64,000 nt of DNA from Rhodoferax ferrireducens. Lineage in GTDB: Bacteria > Pseudomonadota > Gammaproteobacteria > Burkholderiales > Burkholderiaceae_C. Positions 1-8,878 of the stretch are shown here, piece after piece. The notes below the pieces were generated by a model that saw only the letters and a list, made by a program, of their open reading frames with translations, searched no databases and had not been told where the DNA came from. Position numbers and translations under genes: made by a program. Where the stretch lies: positions 1-64,000 of the forward strand of contig MTEI01000004.1 in NCBI GenBank assembly GCA_002083775.1, written 5' to 3'. Position 1 is the stretch's first letter; every line of letters begins with the position of its first letter.

Positions 1-63
1 CCCTGCGATGGTGATAATCAACCAGGAACCCGACAAAACCGGGGTCTAAACACAAGAGTCCAA

Positions 64-390
64 ATGTGTCCGTGGGAACGGGTCAAGTCCAAACCTACCG
101 CCGGGCTGGACCCGCAAAATGCCGCAGGTTTCGATGAACTAGTGGTGAATTTGCGCGACACGCTGGGGCTGACGGTGGTCATGATCACGCACGACCTGGA
201 TCTGCTTTGGCAAGTGGCCGACCGGGTGGCGGTGTTGGCTGACGGCATCGTCCAGGGCATCGGCTCCATGACTGAACTCGCCGCCATGGCTACACCTGCC
301 ATCCGGATCTTCTTTGAGGGTCCGCGCGCCCGTGCGGCCCAGGCGCAAGCCTTTTTAACCCGACAGGAGCCATCATCGAAACCAAAGTGA
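64..390 (+). pseudogene. MlaF-like ABC transporter ATPase, C-terminal fragment
   Basis: This is the C-terminal part of an ABC ATPase of the Mla/MCE lipid-transport type. The D-loop region PTAGLDP, the switch histidine motif (VVMITHD, near residue 40) and the tail typical of MlaF-like proteins are present. The Walker A, signature motif and Walker B are not. The residues just before PTAGLDP read VKSK, where the family has a hydrophobic strand ending in LDE, so homology breaks sharply near base 93. The frame is open to the window edge. A rearrangement or insertion upstream, or an assembly join, could explain this. It sits directly before an MCE-domain gene, which supports the family call. An ATPase lacking these motifs would not work. 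Confidence 0.75.
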
Positions 391-1316
391 ACTATGCGTT
401 GGTTGGCGCCTTTGTGCTGGTGCTGGGTGCCGCGCTTGTCGCGGGGGCCCTGTGGCTGGCAGCGGGAGGGGCTTGGCAAAAGACATACGACGTGTATCAG
501 GCGGTGATGGAGGAATCGGTGGCCGGGCTCAATCTGAACGCGCCGGTGAAATACAACGGTGTGGATGTCGGAAAAGTGCAGGCCATCACCCTGGATGGTA
601 CCAATCCCAAAAAAGTCAACCTGCTTTTTGCTATCGAGCAGGGCACACCCGTCAAGGAAGACACCCTCGCCGTGCTGAAGACGCAGGGCCTCACCGGCAT
701 CGCCTATGTGGAGCTGGGTGGCGGCAGCGTCGCCTCACCCATGCTGCTGGCCAAAGCACCTGCCCGCTACCCGGAGATCCGCACCTCGCCGTCTTTGTCG
801 GCCCGGCTGGACCACGTGCTGACCCGTGTCTTGGCCAAGCTCGACAGCACCTCCACCAACCTCAACGCGATTCTCAGCAAAGAGAACCAAGCCGCCTTTC
901 ACAACATACTGGCAGACGTTGCCGCCATTGCGCGCACCTTGGCCGCTCGCAAAGACAGCCTCGATGCTGGCATTGTGGACGGCGCCCGCACCCTGAAAAA
1001 CACGGCCAAGGCCAGCGCCGAGTTTGAAGCCCTGACCCAAGGCCTGGCCCGCAGCGCAGAGGCGGTTGAAAGAATGGGCACCGAAGTGGCCAAGACCAGT
1101 CTCAGCGCGGGCAAAACCATCGACGTTGTTGGTAACGATGTCAAGCGTTTCAGTTCGGAAACCTTGCCTGAACTTGAGCGCCTGTTGGCCGAGTTGAGCA
1201 CCATGAGCCGGTCACTGCAACTGCTGACAGAACAGACGCGACGTGACCCCAGTGGTCTGTTCTTTGGCCACAAAACCGTGCCCGATGGACCGGGCGAATC
1301 CGCAGGAAAACCATGA
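387..1316 (+). CDS. MlaD-like MCE-domain lipid transport protein
   Basis: This is a periplasmic, membrane-anchored substrate-binding component of an Mla-type phospholipid ABC transporter. One N-terminal transmembrane helix (about residues 5-27) is followed by an MCE domain (about 38-115) and a long helical C-terminal region. The length of about 309 residues fits the long MlaD/PqiB-like class. The start is uncertain. GTG at 387 lies 17 bases after the only good ribosome-binding site (AGGAG, 365-369). An ATC codon at 375, five bases after that site, would give the IETKVNYALVG start expected for the family. The gene overlaps the downstream lipoprotein gene by four bases, so the two are probably translationally coupled. 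Confidence 0.9.
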   Translation: MNYALVGAFVLVLGAALVAGALWLAAGGAWQKTYDVYQAVMEESVAGLNLNAPVKYNGVDVGKVQAITLDGTNPKKVNLLFAIEQGTPVKEDTLAVLKTQGLTGIAYVELGGGSVASPMLLAKAPARYPEIRTSPSLSARLDHVLTRVLAKLDSTSTNLNAILSKENQAAFHNILADVAAIARTLAARKDSLDAGIVDGARTLKNTAKASAEFEALTQGLARSAEAVERMGTEVAKTSLSAGKTIDVVGNDVKRFSSETLPELERLLAELSTMSRSLQLLTEQTRRDPSGLFFGHKTVPDGPGESAGKP

Positions 1317-1969
1317 CCACCTTGCTTCTTCAAGCCTCTGTTCCCGTCGTCCGGCGCACGGCACTGACCGCTGCCGTGTTGACGCTGGCAGCATGCAGTG
1401 CCCTGCGGCCAACCCCGTCGCAACCCTCGGTCTTCTACCTGCTGAACGTTCCGCGCAGCACGGTGGCAACGCCCGCTCTGGGTGGCGCTGCCAGGTCCTT
1501 GCCCACGCTGCTGGTCAACCCCGCGCAGGCGGCTGCAGGCTATGGCAGCCAACACATCATTTACCTGCGTCAAGACCACAAGCTGGAGTACTTTGCGCAC
1601 AGTGAGTGGGCGGAGCCGCCTGCGCGCATGCTGGGGCCATTGCTGGTGGCCGCCATCGACCCAACGGGTGTGTTTGGCAGCGTGGTGCTGACACCTGCCA
1701 GCGCGTCTGGTGATCTGCGACTCTCAACCCAGATCATCCGCCTGCAGCAGAACTTTCAAACCAGCCCGAGTCGGGTGCAATTCACCCTGCGCGCTTACCT
1801 GACCGACGAGAAAACCCGTGGGGTGCTGGCCTGGCGTGAGTTCAGTGCCGAGGCCCCAGCGCCCAGCGACAACGCGCAGGGCGGTGTGACAGCGGCGAAT
1901 CTGGCTGTTCAGGACGTGCTGGCGCAGCTTGCGCAGTTTCTGGCCGTCACAGGTTTGCGCGAGCCATAG
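1313..1969 (+). CDS. ABC-type transport auxiliary lipoprotein (PqiC/MlaX-like)
   Basis: A predicted outer-membrane lipoprotein partner of MCE transport systems. The N-terminus carries a signal peptide ending in the lipobox LAAC (residues about 25-28), followed by a Pro/Ser linker and a domain resembling the ABC-transporter auxiliary lipoprotein family. At 218 residues it has the usual length. Its ATG overlaps the MCE gene stop (ATGA), placing it third in an ATPase-MCE-lipoprotein operon. In related systems the lipoprotein docks the MCE tunnel to the outer membrane. Its last 61 bases overlap the end of the convergent BrkB gene. Confidence 0.85.
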   Translation: MTTLLLQASVPVVRRTALTAAVLTLAACSALRPTPSQPSVFYLLNVPRSTVATPALGGAARSLPTLLVNPAQAAAGYGSQHIIYLRQDHKLEYFAHSEWAEPPARMLGPLLVAAIDPTGVFGSVVLTPASASGDLRLSTQIIRLQQNFQTSPSRVQFTLRAYLTDEKTRGVLAWREFSAEAPAPSDNAQGGVTAANLAVQDVLAQLAQFLAVTGLREP

Positions 1970-2805
1970 GCGTTGGCATAAACCCAGGTGAATTCGGCAC
2001 CAAGGAGAAAAATCTGGGCCGAGTAGTAAACCCAAAGCAAGACCACCACCAGAGAACCAGCGGCACCAAAACCCGAGATCGCCCCACTGCGACCAATGTA
2101 GAGGCCAATCAGGAACTTGCCAAAAGTAAACAGCGTGGCGGTGAACACGGCACCAGTCCAGACATCTTTCCACTGAACCTGCACACGTGGCATCACCTTG
2201 TAGATCAATGCAAACATGGCTGCAACCATCAAGAAACTGCCAATCGCGTTGACCACTGCGGCCAACGCCAACCAGACACCAAACAGCGGTTGCAGCCAGG
2301 CACCCATGGCGCCCAGCACGGAACTGACAACAAGCGACACGGTCAACAAAAACCCGATGGCCAGAATCATCCCGAAAGACAGCAGCCGCGCCCGCACCAA
2401 CATCAACCAGCCCGGTCGGGATTCACGCGCCGACACGCGCCAGATGCGATCCAGCGAGTCTTGCAACTCTGCAAAGACCGTCGTCGCACCCACAACCAGC
2501 ATCAGCAAGCCAACAACCGTGGCCACCGAGCCTTCCAGCGGTTTGTCTACGCTCGACAGCAGGTCTTGGACCGCTCTGGCACCTGCCTCGCCCATCAGGG
2601 CGCTCAGTTGGAGCACGATTTCTCCGCGAGCGGCGTCCTCACCAAAAATCAAACCAGCTACCGCGACGACGATCAGCAACAGTGGTGCCATGGAAAACAA
2701 GGTGTAGTAGGCCAGCGCCGCACCCATGCTGGGCGCATAGTCACCCAGCCACGAGCGGATCGTCTGCTTCAGCAAAGACCAGAAGGCATCAGGATCCCAT
2801 GGCAT
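1909..2805 (-). CDS. YihY/BrkB-family inner-membrane protein
   Basis: A polytopic membrane protein of the YihY/BrkB family, once called ribonuclease BN. The start SWLGDYAPSMGAALAYYTLF is characteristic, followed by about six hydrophobic segments and the conserved DxxxRIW-like stretch near residue 130. Members are proposed inner-membrane transporters or channels, and their function is not settled. The expected family end is around YANAYGSR. The last ten or so residues are read antisense to the convergent lipoprotein gene and look like a non-homologous tail. No operon partner is visible. Confidence 0.88.
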   Translation of the reverse strand: MPWDPDAFWSLLKQTIRSWLGDYAPSMGAALAYYTLFSMAPLLLIVVAVAGLIFGEDAARGEIVLQLSALMGEAGARAVQDLLSSVDKPLEGSVATVVGLLMLVVGATTVFAELQDSLDRIWRVSARESRPGWLMLVRARLLSFGMILAIGFLLTVSLVVSSVLGAMGAWLQPLFGVWLALAAVVNAIGSFLMVAAMFALIYKVMPRVQVQWKDVWTGAVFTATLFTFGKFLIGLYIGRSGAISGFGAAGSLVVVLLWVYYSAQIFLLGAEFTWVYANAYGSRKPVTARNCASCASTS

Positions 2806-3010
2806 GTCAGATGGCCAGTTCCGTCAAGCGAGACCCCTTGAACAGGTGCTGTTCATTGGCAAATTTGGCAACATTCGTGCCTAAGATTGGTGATTGAGCG
2901 GAGAGTATGGCGCTTTGGGGCTGCCTTTGATGTTCGCCAACGCACACACAGGTCGGCACCCAGAGCCCGTTTGAGCAGTGTGCGCCGGGGCGGCTCAGCG
3001 CCAAATCACG

Positions 3011-3613
3011 TTATTGCCAGCGCAATTCAAAGCGACAGGCGTCATCGCCCTGCGCTTCACAGGCGGTTTCTTCCACCTTGGTTTTGGGGTGCACCAACAC
3101 TTGAAACAGGCGCTCAAACGTGGCGGAGTAAAAGTCGCACACCGGCACGTCGGTGCGCACCTCGCGGCACAGCGGATTGTTGCGGATGGTCAGCACCACC
3201 GCCTCACCCACCTCGTAGCTGAACTCGCCGCTGCCGGCAAAGGTCCAGCTGTGTCCACCAATGGTTTTGAGCAGCAGCCGTGCCGACAGCGCCGCTGGCA
3301 GCGCCTTGAAAACCACCTGCGCAAATTTGGGGATACGGTTGGCCAGCAGATAGTCGGCCGTTTTCAGACCGGCTTTCCAGGTGATCTCGGCGCAGCCGGG
3401 TTGCCCCAGCGACGCACGCAGCACGTTGTGCAGGCGCAGCACCTCGGATTCAACGACCATTTTCTCGGGCAACTTGACCAGATAGTGACCCAAGCCAGCC
3501 TGTTCAAACAGGCCAGCGGTCACGTCTTGCCCAAAGGTCTCGCGCAGGGTTTCTGCCACGCGGATGATCGCGTTGGGGCCAATGCGGCCCGCAACGCCCT
3601 CGGCTGAACTCAT
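3011..3613 (-). CDS. bchJ: BchJ, 4-vinyl reductase-domain protein of bacteriochlorophyll synthesis
   Basis: A 200-residue protein with a V4R (4-vinyl reductase) domain over its C-terminal two thirds, including the small-ligand-binding end with paired cysteines (C-EAQGDDA-C). BchJ was named as a divinyl-protochlorophyllide reductase. Later work points to a substrate-delivery or stabilising role, with BciA/BciB as the main reductases. It starts in a four-base overlap with the bchE stop, so the two are co-transcribed and probably coupled. The pair implies anaerobic bacteriochlorophyll synthesis. The V4R domain also occurs in regulators such as XylR-like proteins, but this context makes BchJ the best call. 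Confidence 0.9.
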   Translation of the reverse strand: MSSAEGVAGRIGPNAIIRVAETLRETFGQDVTAGLFEQAGLGHYLVKLPEKMVVESEVLRLHNVLRASLGQPGCAEITWKAGLKTADYLLANRIPKFAQVVFKALPAALSARLLLKTIGGHSWTFAGSGEFSYEVGEAVVLTIRNNPLCREVRTDVPVCDFYSATFERLFQVLVHPKTKVEETACEAQGDDACRFELRWQ

Positions 3614-5286
3614 CCGATCTTGGCCATTTCTTCTTCAGTGAGCTGGTCTTTGCCGCCACCGCAGGCTGAGACGGCTTGCGCGGCGGCCTGCGCTGCGATG
3701 GCTTCCGCAGCGATGTCCTCGCCCTTCTTGCGGCGCATCTCGATCTTGGGGCCGTGCATCGTCACCCAGCCCTCGTCGGCCTGGGCCACCAAAGCGGCAT
3801 CCGGGCGCTCGCGGCGAGTGGCGCTCTCGAACTTGAAGTCGACTTTCTTCTTGCTCTGCGGGCCCCAGTAGCCGACACGGCCCAGGTCGTAGAACTTGCG
3901 CTCGAAACCGCTCTTCAGGAAGGCTTTCAGACAGCCCATCAAGTACCGGCGACGCACGGGGTCGCGCGTCCATGGGTACTGGAAGAAGGTCTTGTTCATG
4001 AAGAACCGGCGGTAGTTGTTCATCACCCGGTCAAGCAGCTCGGCGCGGTCCATCGCGTTGGGCTTCATGATGGGGGTGACGAAGTTGTATTTTTCGTAAT
4101 CGAACACTTCGACCTTGTCACCGAGTTCCTGGAACAGATCCGAGAACGGCCACGGGGTGTACATCGCCCAGTTGGCCATGTCAGGGTTCCAGTCGCGCGT
4201 CATGCGGTAGGTTTCCTCGATGGTCTCGGCGGTCTCATTCTCCAGGCCGACGATGAACTGGGCTTCGGTCACGATACCGGCTTCGCGCAGCAGGCGGATG
4301 GCCTTCTTGTTCTGCTCGATCGTTGTTTCTTTGTTGAAGCGGTCCAGTTGCAACTGCGCAGCCGCTTCGGTACCCAGCGAGATGTGAATCAGACCGGCCT
4401 TGCGGTACATCGGCAGCAGCTTTTCGTCACGCAGGATGTCGGTCACACGGGTGTTGATGCCCCAATACACCGGCAGCTTGCGCTCAATAAGCTCTTCGCA
4501 GAACTGGATGAACTTCTTGCGGTGAATGGTCGGCTCTTCGTCAGCCAGGATGAAGAAGCCGACCTTGTGGTCGCGCACCAGTGCTTCGATTTCGTCCACC
4601 ACTTTCTTCGGGTCACGAATCCGGTAGTCGCGCCAGAACTTCCACTGGCTACAGAAACTGCAGGTGAACGGGCAGCCGCGCGCAAAATTGGGAATAGCCA
4701 CGCGCACGTTCAGCGGGGTGTAGATGTATTTGCTCCAGTCCAGAATGCCCCAGTCAGGCGTGATGGTATCTAGATCCTGAATGGGCGGCTCGGCAGCGGT
4801 CGAGACAATCTTGCCCTCTTCGTTACGGAAGGCAATGCCGGGCACCGATTCGCGGTTTTGCAGGAAATTGCCTGCATCCACAGCCTTGACCAGGTTCAAG
4901 AACACCGCCTCGCCTTCACCACGCACCACCGCATCAATCCAGGGTGACTCACCCAGCACCTGCGAGAACATGAAGGTGGCATGGATGCCACCCAGCACGG
5001 TGATGATGTTGGGGTTGACTTCTTTCGCCACCTGCAACAGGCGCTGCGCCTTGTAGATAGAGGGCGTGATGGCCGTGCAGCCAACGATGTCGGGCTTGAT
5101 TTCAGCGAACTTCTTGCGCATCACGTCTTCGCTCAGGTCCAGCGTCATCGCGTCAACAAACACGATGTCGTTGTACCCACCCGCTTTGAGATAACCCGTC
5201 AGGTAGGCGACCCAAGCTGGCGGCCAAGTGCCGGCGATTTCAGCACCACCCGAGTGGTAATTGGGGTGAACGAACATGATGCGCAT
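3610..5286 (-). CDS. bchE: BchE, anaerobic Mg-protoporphyrin IX monomethyl ester cyclase
   Basis: A cobalamin- and [4Fe-4S]-dependent radical SAM enzyme that forms the isocyclic ring E of bacteriochlorophyll without oxygen. An N-terminal B12-binding domain (about residues 1-150) precedes the radical SAM core with the cluster motif C205-x3-C209-x2-C212. The length of 558 residues is normal. The ATG at 5286 ([14 protein letters not shown]) is chosen because homologues start there; the upstream in-frame ATG would add 24 residues encoded by promoter DNA. The gene is followed by bchJ with a four-base overlap. The upstream region carries PpsR-like and FNR-like sites. The neighbours are not photosynthesis genes. 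Confidence 0.96.
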   Translation of the reverse strand: MRIMFVHPNYHSGGAEIAGTWPPAWVAYLTGYLKAGGYNDIVFVDAMTLDLSEDVMRKKFAEIKPDIVGCTAITPSIYKAQRLLQVAKEVNPNIITVLGGIHATFMFSQVLGESPWIDAVVRGEGEAVFLNLVKAVDAGNFLQNRESVPGIAFRNEEGKIVSTAAEPPIQDLDTITPDWGILDWSKYIYTPLNVRVAIPNFARGCPFTCSFCSQWKFWRDYRIRDPKKVVDEIEALVRDHKVGFFILADEEPTIHRKKFIQFCEELIERKLPVYWGINTRVTDILRDEKLLPMYRKAGLIHISLGTEAAAQLQLDRFNKETTIEQNKKAIRLLREAGIVTEAQFIVGLENETAETIEETYRMTRDWNPDMANWAMYTPWPFSDLFQELGDKVEVFDYEKYNFVTPIMKPNAMDRAELLDRVMNNYRRFFMNKTFFQYPWTRDPVRRRYLMGCLKAFLKSGFERKFYDLGRVGYWGPQSKKKVDFKFESATRRERPDAALVAQADEGWVTMHGPKIEMRRKKGEDIAAEAIAAQAAAQAVSACGGGKDQLTEEEMAKIG

Positions 5287-5338
5287 AACTTTTCCAGTCA
5301 GTTGAAGGGTTGGGCTAATGTGCCTACGATGGTACTTT

Positions 5339-5370
5339 TTGACATTGATGAATGTCAACTTTTATTGACA
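5339..5370 (-). promoter_or_regulatory. Putative bchE control region: PpsR-like and FNR-like sites
   Basis: Two overlapping motifs lie 53-84 bases upstream of bchE. TGTC-N10-GACA at 5353-5370 matches the PpsR/CrtJ pattern TGT-N12-ACA exactly, including the flanking C and G. TTGAT-N4-GTCAA at 5345-5358 matches the FNR consensus at nine of ten bases, and its centre is 65 bases from the start codon. The segment 5339-5358 is also a near-palindrome with arms TTGACATT/AATGTCAA, and TTGACATT recurs at 5365. Repression by PpsR in air and light and activation by FNR without oxygen are known for bchE in Rhodobacter. Application here is inferred from sequence. Confidence 0.65.
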
Positions 5371-5520
5371 TTCTGGCGACATTTTGACTTGCCTCAAGTC
5401 TTTGTACAACTCATTTGACTTGGCAGAAGATCGGTCTGGTGTGAACGGCTCCAGGCGCCTGCCCTTCCCGCCGCTGGGCTGCCGGTTATGCGGTTGGTGA
5501 AGCTTGCTAGACTTCTGCCG

Positions 5521-8139
5521 ATGACCGACACCGCCAAGCTGCACACCCCCATGATGGCCCAGTACTGGGGCCTAAAGGCGGACTACCCCGACACGCTGCT
5601 GTTTTACCGCATGGGGGATTTTTACGAACTGTTTTTTGCCGATGCTGAAAAGGCCGCGCGCTTGCTCAACATCACCCTGACGCAGCGTGGCCAAAGCGCC
5701 GGGCAGCCGGTGGTGATGGCCGGGGTGCCGTTTCACGCGGTTGAAACCTACCTGGCGCGGCTCATCAAGCTGGGGGAATCGGTGGCCATTTGCGAGCAGG
5801 TGGGCGATGTCGCCACCGCCAAGGGGCCGGTGGAGCGCAAAGTGGTGCGCGTGGTGACCCCTGGCACGCTGACGGACCTGGAACTGCTCAGCGACAAGAC
5901 CGAAGCGCTGCTGCTGGCTGTGCACCAGGGTCCGCGCGCCACCTGCGGGCTGGCCTGGTTGAGTGTGACGCAAGGCGTGGTGCATCTGGCCGAATGTGCG
6001 GCAGACGACCTGAGCGCCTGGGTGCAGCGCATCGGCGCTGGCGAGCTGATCTTCAGCGCCGGGGCCACACCGGCTTTTGAAGCGCGGTTGCGCGCCATTC
6101 CCGCTGCGCCACCGCTGTCGATCTCGGTGCGGCCTGACTGGCAGTTTGACGCTGGACTGGGCCAACGCACCCTCACCCAGCATCTGCAGGCTGCCAGCCT
6201 GGCACCCTGGCAGGCGCAGGATCTGCTGCAGGCGCAGGCCGCCGCCGCTGCGCTGCTGGGCTACGCCGAACACACCCAGGGCCGCGCGCTGAGCCACATT
6301 CACAGCGTGCGCGTGCAGCGGCAAGACGAACTGATGGACCTGCCCGCCACCACCCGGCGCAACCTGGAGCTGGTGCAAACCCTGCGCGGCGAAGAGGCAC
6401 CCACTTTGTTCTCTCTGCTGGACACCTGCAAAACCGGCATGGGCAGCCGCCTGCTCAAAAGCTGGTTGTTATCACCCCGGCGCGACCGCACTGAGGCCCG
6501 CCAGCGGCTAGGTGCCATTGAGGCACTGCGCTCGGGCGCCGCCCTGTCAGCAGGCGCTGGCCCGTGGAACAGCTTGCGCCAGCAGCTCAAGGGCAGCACC
6601 GACGTGCAACGCATCACCGCACGTATTGCGCTGCGCCAGGTGCGCCCGCGAGAGCTGGTAGGCCTGCAAAGTACACTACAAAAAACAGAGCTAATAGCCC
6701 CCGTATTACAAGGGCTAGAGGCCTATTTGACACTGATCTCTGAAAACCTGCTGCCACCCGCTGGTTGCGCCGACTTGCTGCGTAGCGCCATCCAAGCTGA
6801 GCCCGCCGCGCTGGTGCGTGACGGCGGCGTGATCGCCAGCGGGTTTGATGCCGAGTTGGACGAATTACGCGCCATTCAGACCAACTGCGACAGCTTTTTG
6901 CTCGATCTGGAAACCCGCGAGCGCGAGCGCACCGGCATCAGCAACCTGCGCGTGCAATACAACAAGGTGCACGGCTTCTATATAGAGGTGACGCAAGGCC
7001 AGGCCAGCAAGGTGCCCGACGACTACCGGCGCCGCCAGACCCTGAAAAACGCCGAGCGCTTCATCACCCCCGAACTCAAAGCCTTCGAGGACAAAGCCCT
7101 GAGCGCCCAGGAGCGCGCCCTGGCACGTGAAAAATGGCTGTACGAACAGTTGCTGGACCAACTGCAGGCTTTTGTACCCGCCCTCACCAAGCTGGCCGAG
7201 GCGCTGGCCACGCTGGACGCCCTGTGTGCGCTGGCCGAGCGCAGCCTCACCTTGGACTGGTGCGCGCCACAGTTTGTGAAAGAACCATGCATCGACATTG
7301 AGGCCGGGCGTCACCCGGTGGTGCAGGCGCGCTTGGCTGAACTGAGTTCGGGCGCCTTCATTGCCAACGACACACGTTTGGGCCCACGCCAGCGCATGCA
7401 GATCATCACCGGCCCGAATATGGGCGGCAAATCCACTTACATGCGCCAAATTGCGGTGATCGTGCTGCTGGCCAGCATGGGCAGTTATGTGCCCGCCGCC
7501 AGTTGCCGCCTCGGGCCGATCGACGCCATCCACACCCGCATCGGCGCCGCCGACGACCTGGCCAACGCCCAGTCCACCTTCATGCTGGAGATGCTGGAAG
7601 CGGCGCAGATATTGAACGCCGCCACCCCCAACTCACTGGTATTGATGGACGAAATTGGCCGCGGTACCAGCACCTTTGACGGCCTGGCGCTGGCCAGCGC
7701 CATTGCCACCCAGTTGCACGACAAAACCCAGGCGTTCACCCTGTTTGCCACGCACTACTTTGAGTTGACCGAGTTTCCAGCCACGCATCACCACGCCCAC
7801 AATGTGCATGTGAGCGCGGCAGAAAGTGGCCGCGACATCGTCTTTCTGCATGAAATCCAGAGCGGCCCGGCGAGCAAAAGTTACGGCATCCAGGTGGCGC
7901 GACTCGCCGGTATGCCCGCGGCAGTGCTCAACCATGCGCGCCATACCCTGGAGGCGCTGGAGGCGCAAGCCAGCCAGCATCAGGCGCAGGTGGATTTGTT
8001 TGCCGCGCCGGTTACTTCGGAAGTCATAGCTGAAAGCCCAGTAGATATATGGGCTAGAGCCCTAAATCCTGATAACTTTAGCCCGCGCGAGGCGCTGGAG
8101 GCGCTGTACCAGCTGAAGAAGCTGGTGGCCGGTTTGTAG
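5521..8139 (+). CDS. mutS: MutS, DNA mismatch recognition ATPase
   Basis: The mismatch-repair sensor that binds mispairs and small loops and recruits MutL. The mismatch-wedge motif F34-Y35-E36, the Walker [10 protein letters not shown] (631-639) and the Walker B DE (710-711) are all present. At 872 residues it is of usual size. ATG 5521 ([16 protein letters not shown]) is chosen over ATG 5488 because homology begins there, although no clear ribosome-binding site is seen. Two segments (about residues 388-405 and 835-852) are encoded by copies of a dispersed hairpin repeat and fall in poorly conserved linkers. The gene is divergent from bchE and convergent with the DsrE-like gene. Confidence 0.97.
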   Translation: MTDTAKLHTPMMAQYWGLKADYPDTLLFYRMGDFYELFFADAEKAARLLNITLTQRGQSAGQPVVMAGVPFHAVETYLARLIKLGESVAICEQVGDVATAKGPVERKVVRVVTPGTLTDLELLSDKTEALLLAVHQGPRATCGLAWLSVTQGVVHLAECAADDLSAWVQRIGAGELIFSAGATPAFEARLRAIPAAPPLSISVRPDWQFDAGLGQRTLTQHLQAASLAPWQAQDLLQAQAAAAALLGYAEHTQGRALSHIHSVRVQRQDELMDLPATTRRNLELVQTLRGEEAPTLFSLLDTCKTGMGSRLLKSWLLSPRRDRTEARQRLGAIEALRSGAALSAGAGPWNSLRQQLKGSTDVQRITARIALRQVRPRELVGLQSTLQKTELIAPVLQGLEAYLTLISENLLPPAGCADLLRSAIQAEPAALVRDGGVIASGFDAELDELRAIQTNCDSFLLDLETRERERTGISNLRVQYNKVHGFYIEVTQGQASKVPDDYRRRQTLKNAERFITPELKAFEDKALSAQERALAREKWLYEQLLDQLQAFVPALTKLAEALATLDALCALAERSLTLDWCAPQFVKEPCIDIEAGRHPVVQARLAELSSGAFIANDTRLGPRQRMQIITGPNMGGKSTYMRQIAVIVLLASMGSYVPAASCRLGPIDAIHTRIGAADDLANAQSTFMLEMLEAAQILNAATPNSLVLMDEIGRGTSTFDGLALASAIATQLHDKTQAFTLFATHYFELTEFPATHHHAHNVHVSAAESGRDIVFLHEIQSGPASKSYGIQVARLAGMPAAVLNHARHTLEALEAQASQHQAQVDLFAAPVTSEVIAESPVDIWARALNPDNFSPREALEALYQLKKLVAGL
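6679..6733 (+). repeat. Dispersed hairpin repeat, copy A (inside mutS)
   Basis: A copy of the window's roughly 55-bp repeat. GAGCTAATAGCCCCC and AAGGGCTAGAGGCC flank a short loop, followed by TATTTGACAC. It is in frame within mutS and encodes about residues 388-405 ([17 protein letters not shown]), where MutS homologues vary. Confidence 0.7.
8023..8076 (+). repeat. Dispersed hairpin repeat, copy B (inside mutS)
   Basis: CATAGCTGAAAGCCCA and TGGGCTAGAGCCC flank a short loop, matching the repeat consensus. It is in frame in the linker before the C-terminal MutS helix and encodes [16 protein letters not shown]. Confidence 0.65.
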
Positions 8140-8140
8140 C

Positions 8141-8641
8141 CTACCAGGCCAGGTAGGCGTAGCCTTGGCGCTGCAGGCGCATGATGGCCGAGGCGCCAAA
8201 GTCTTCCACCTCAGCAAACTCCTGCATATCACTGGCGCTCCAGCCAATGGTCCGCATGGTGTTTTCGCAAGCGATGAACTTCACCCCATACGACTCAGCC
8301 ATGCTGCGTACCCGCTGCTGAAACAGCTTGGACACCGGCCGCTTCGGGTTTTTGGCCAACACATGGATGCCCGGCCCCCACACCACCACCACGATGCTGA
8401 TGTCATCCACAAACTTGCCCAGCAGGGCGCTGATGGAGTTGAAGATTTCCTCCTGGTACTCCGGGTCGGCCTTGTTGAGCTGGTAAACGATGCGGTTGAG
8501 CGTGGCAATGTCGTCGGCAGCCGCGCCAGTGCTTTGGCCTGCCGGGCTGGGTGCGGCCGGGGCGTTCAGGCTGGCCGTGGCGGCGGCCAGACCAGCCAGA
8601 CCGGTCATCAGGTGGCGCCGCGAAGTCGGGTTGAATGTCAT
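8141..8641 (-). CDS. DsrE-family-like protein with Tat-like signal
   Basis: A 166-residue protein whose first 35 residues look like a twin-arginine signal (SRRHLMTG followed by an Ala-rich stretch). The mature part resembles the DsrE/DsrF-like fold: a beta-alpha core with FVDDISIVVVVWGPGIHVLA and a conserved Cys in FIACENTM, in the position where DsrE-like proteins carry a reactive cysteine. Such proteins act in sulfur relay or are uncharacterised. ATG 8641 is chosen because the upstream extension has no signal or homology character. A perfect FNR-type box lies about 100 bases upstream, suggesting oxygen-responsive control. It is convergent with mutS with one base between stops. Confidence 0.75.
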   Translation of the reverse strand: MTFNPTSRRHLMTGLAGLAAATASLNAPAAPSPAGQSTGAAADDIATLNRIVYQLNKADPEYQEEIFNSISALLGKFVDDISIVVVVWGPGIHVLAKNPKRPVSKLFQQRVRSMAESYGVKFIACENTMRTIGWSASDMQEFAEVEDFGASAIMRLQRQGYAYLAW

Positions 8642-8738
8642 GGTGGGCAGATGTCCGAAAGATGTACTGGGAATGACGGCCAAAATAACAACAGTGGCAA
8701 AAGCAGGGCTCACGCCACCCTGCAAATATAAGCCAGGA

Positions 8739-8752
8739 TTGATTTTGATCAA
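8739..8752. promoter_or_regulatory. Perfect FNR/ANR box
   Basis: TTGATTTTGATCAA matches TTGAT-N4-ATCAA at all ten consensus bases. It lies between the divergent DsrE-like gene (start 8641) and the Anbu gene (start 8879). A TATATT hexamer on the minus strand (8725-8730) sits 18 bases from its centre, too close for a standard class II activator. The site could therefore repress, or act on another promoter. Confidence 0.7.
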
Positions 8753-8878
8753 TCTCACTTGACTAAACTACTAGGGCTTACCCCACACGCCGGGTTGTCT
8801 GGCGCCGCGCTTACCCTCAGGGGGTCTGAGGGACAATAGCCCCTTTTGCTTCTAATTTTTGCTTTGCTATCCACATCC

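Noticed and set aside
5488-5520. Upstream ATG for mutS
   Set aside because: The extra 11 residues have no counterpart in MutS and lie in promoter DNA shared with bchE.
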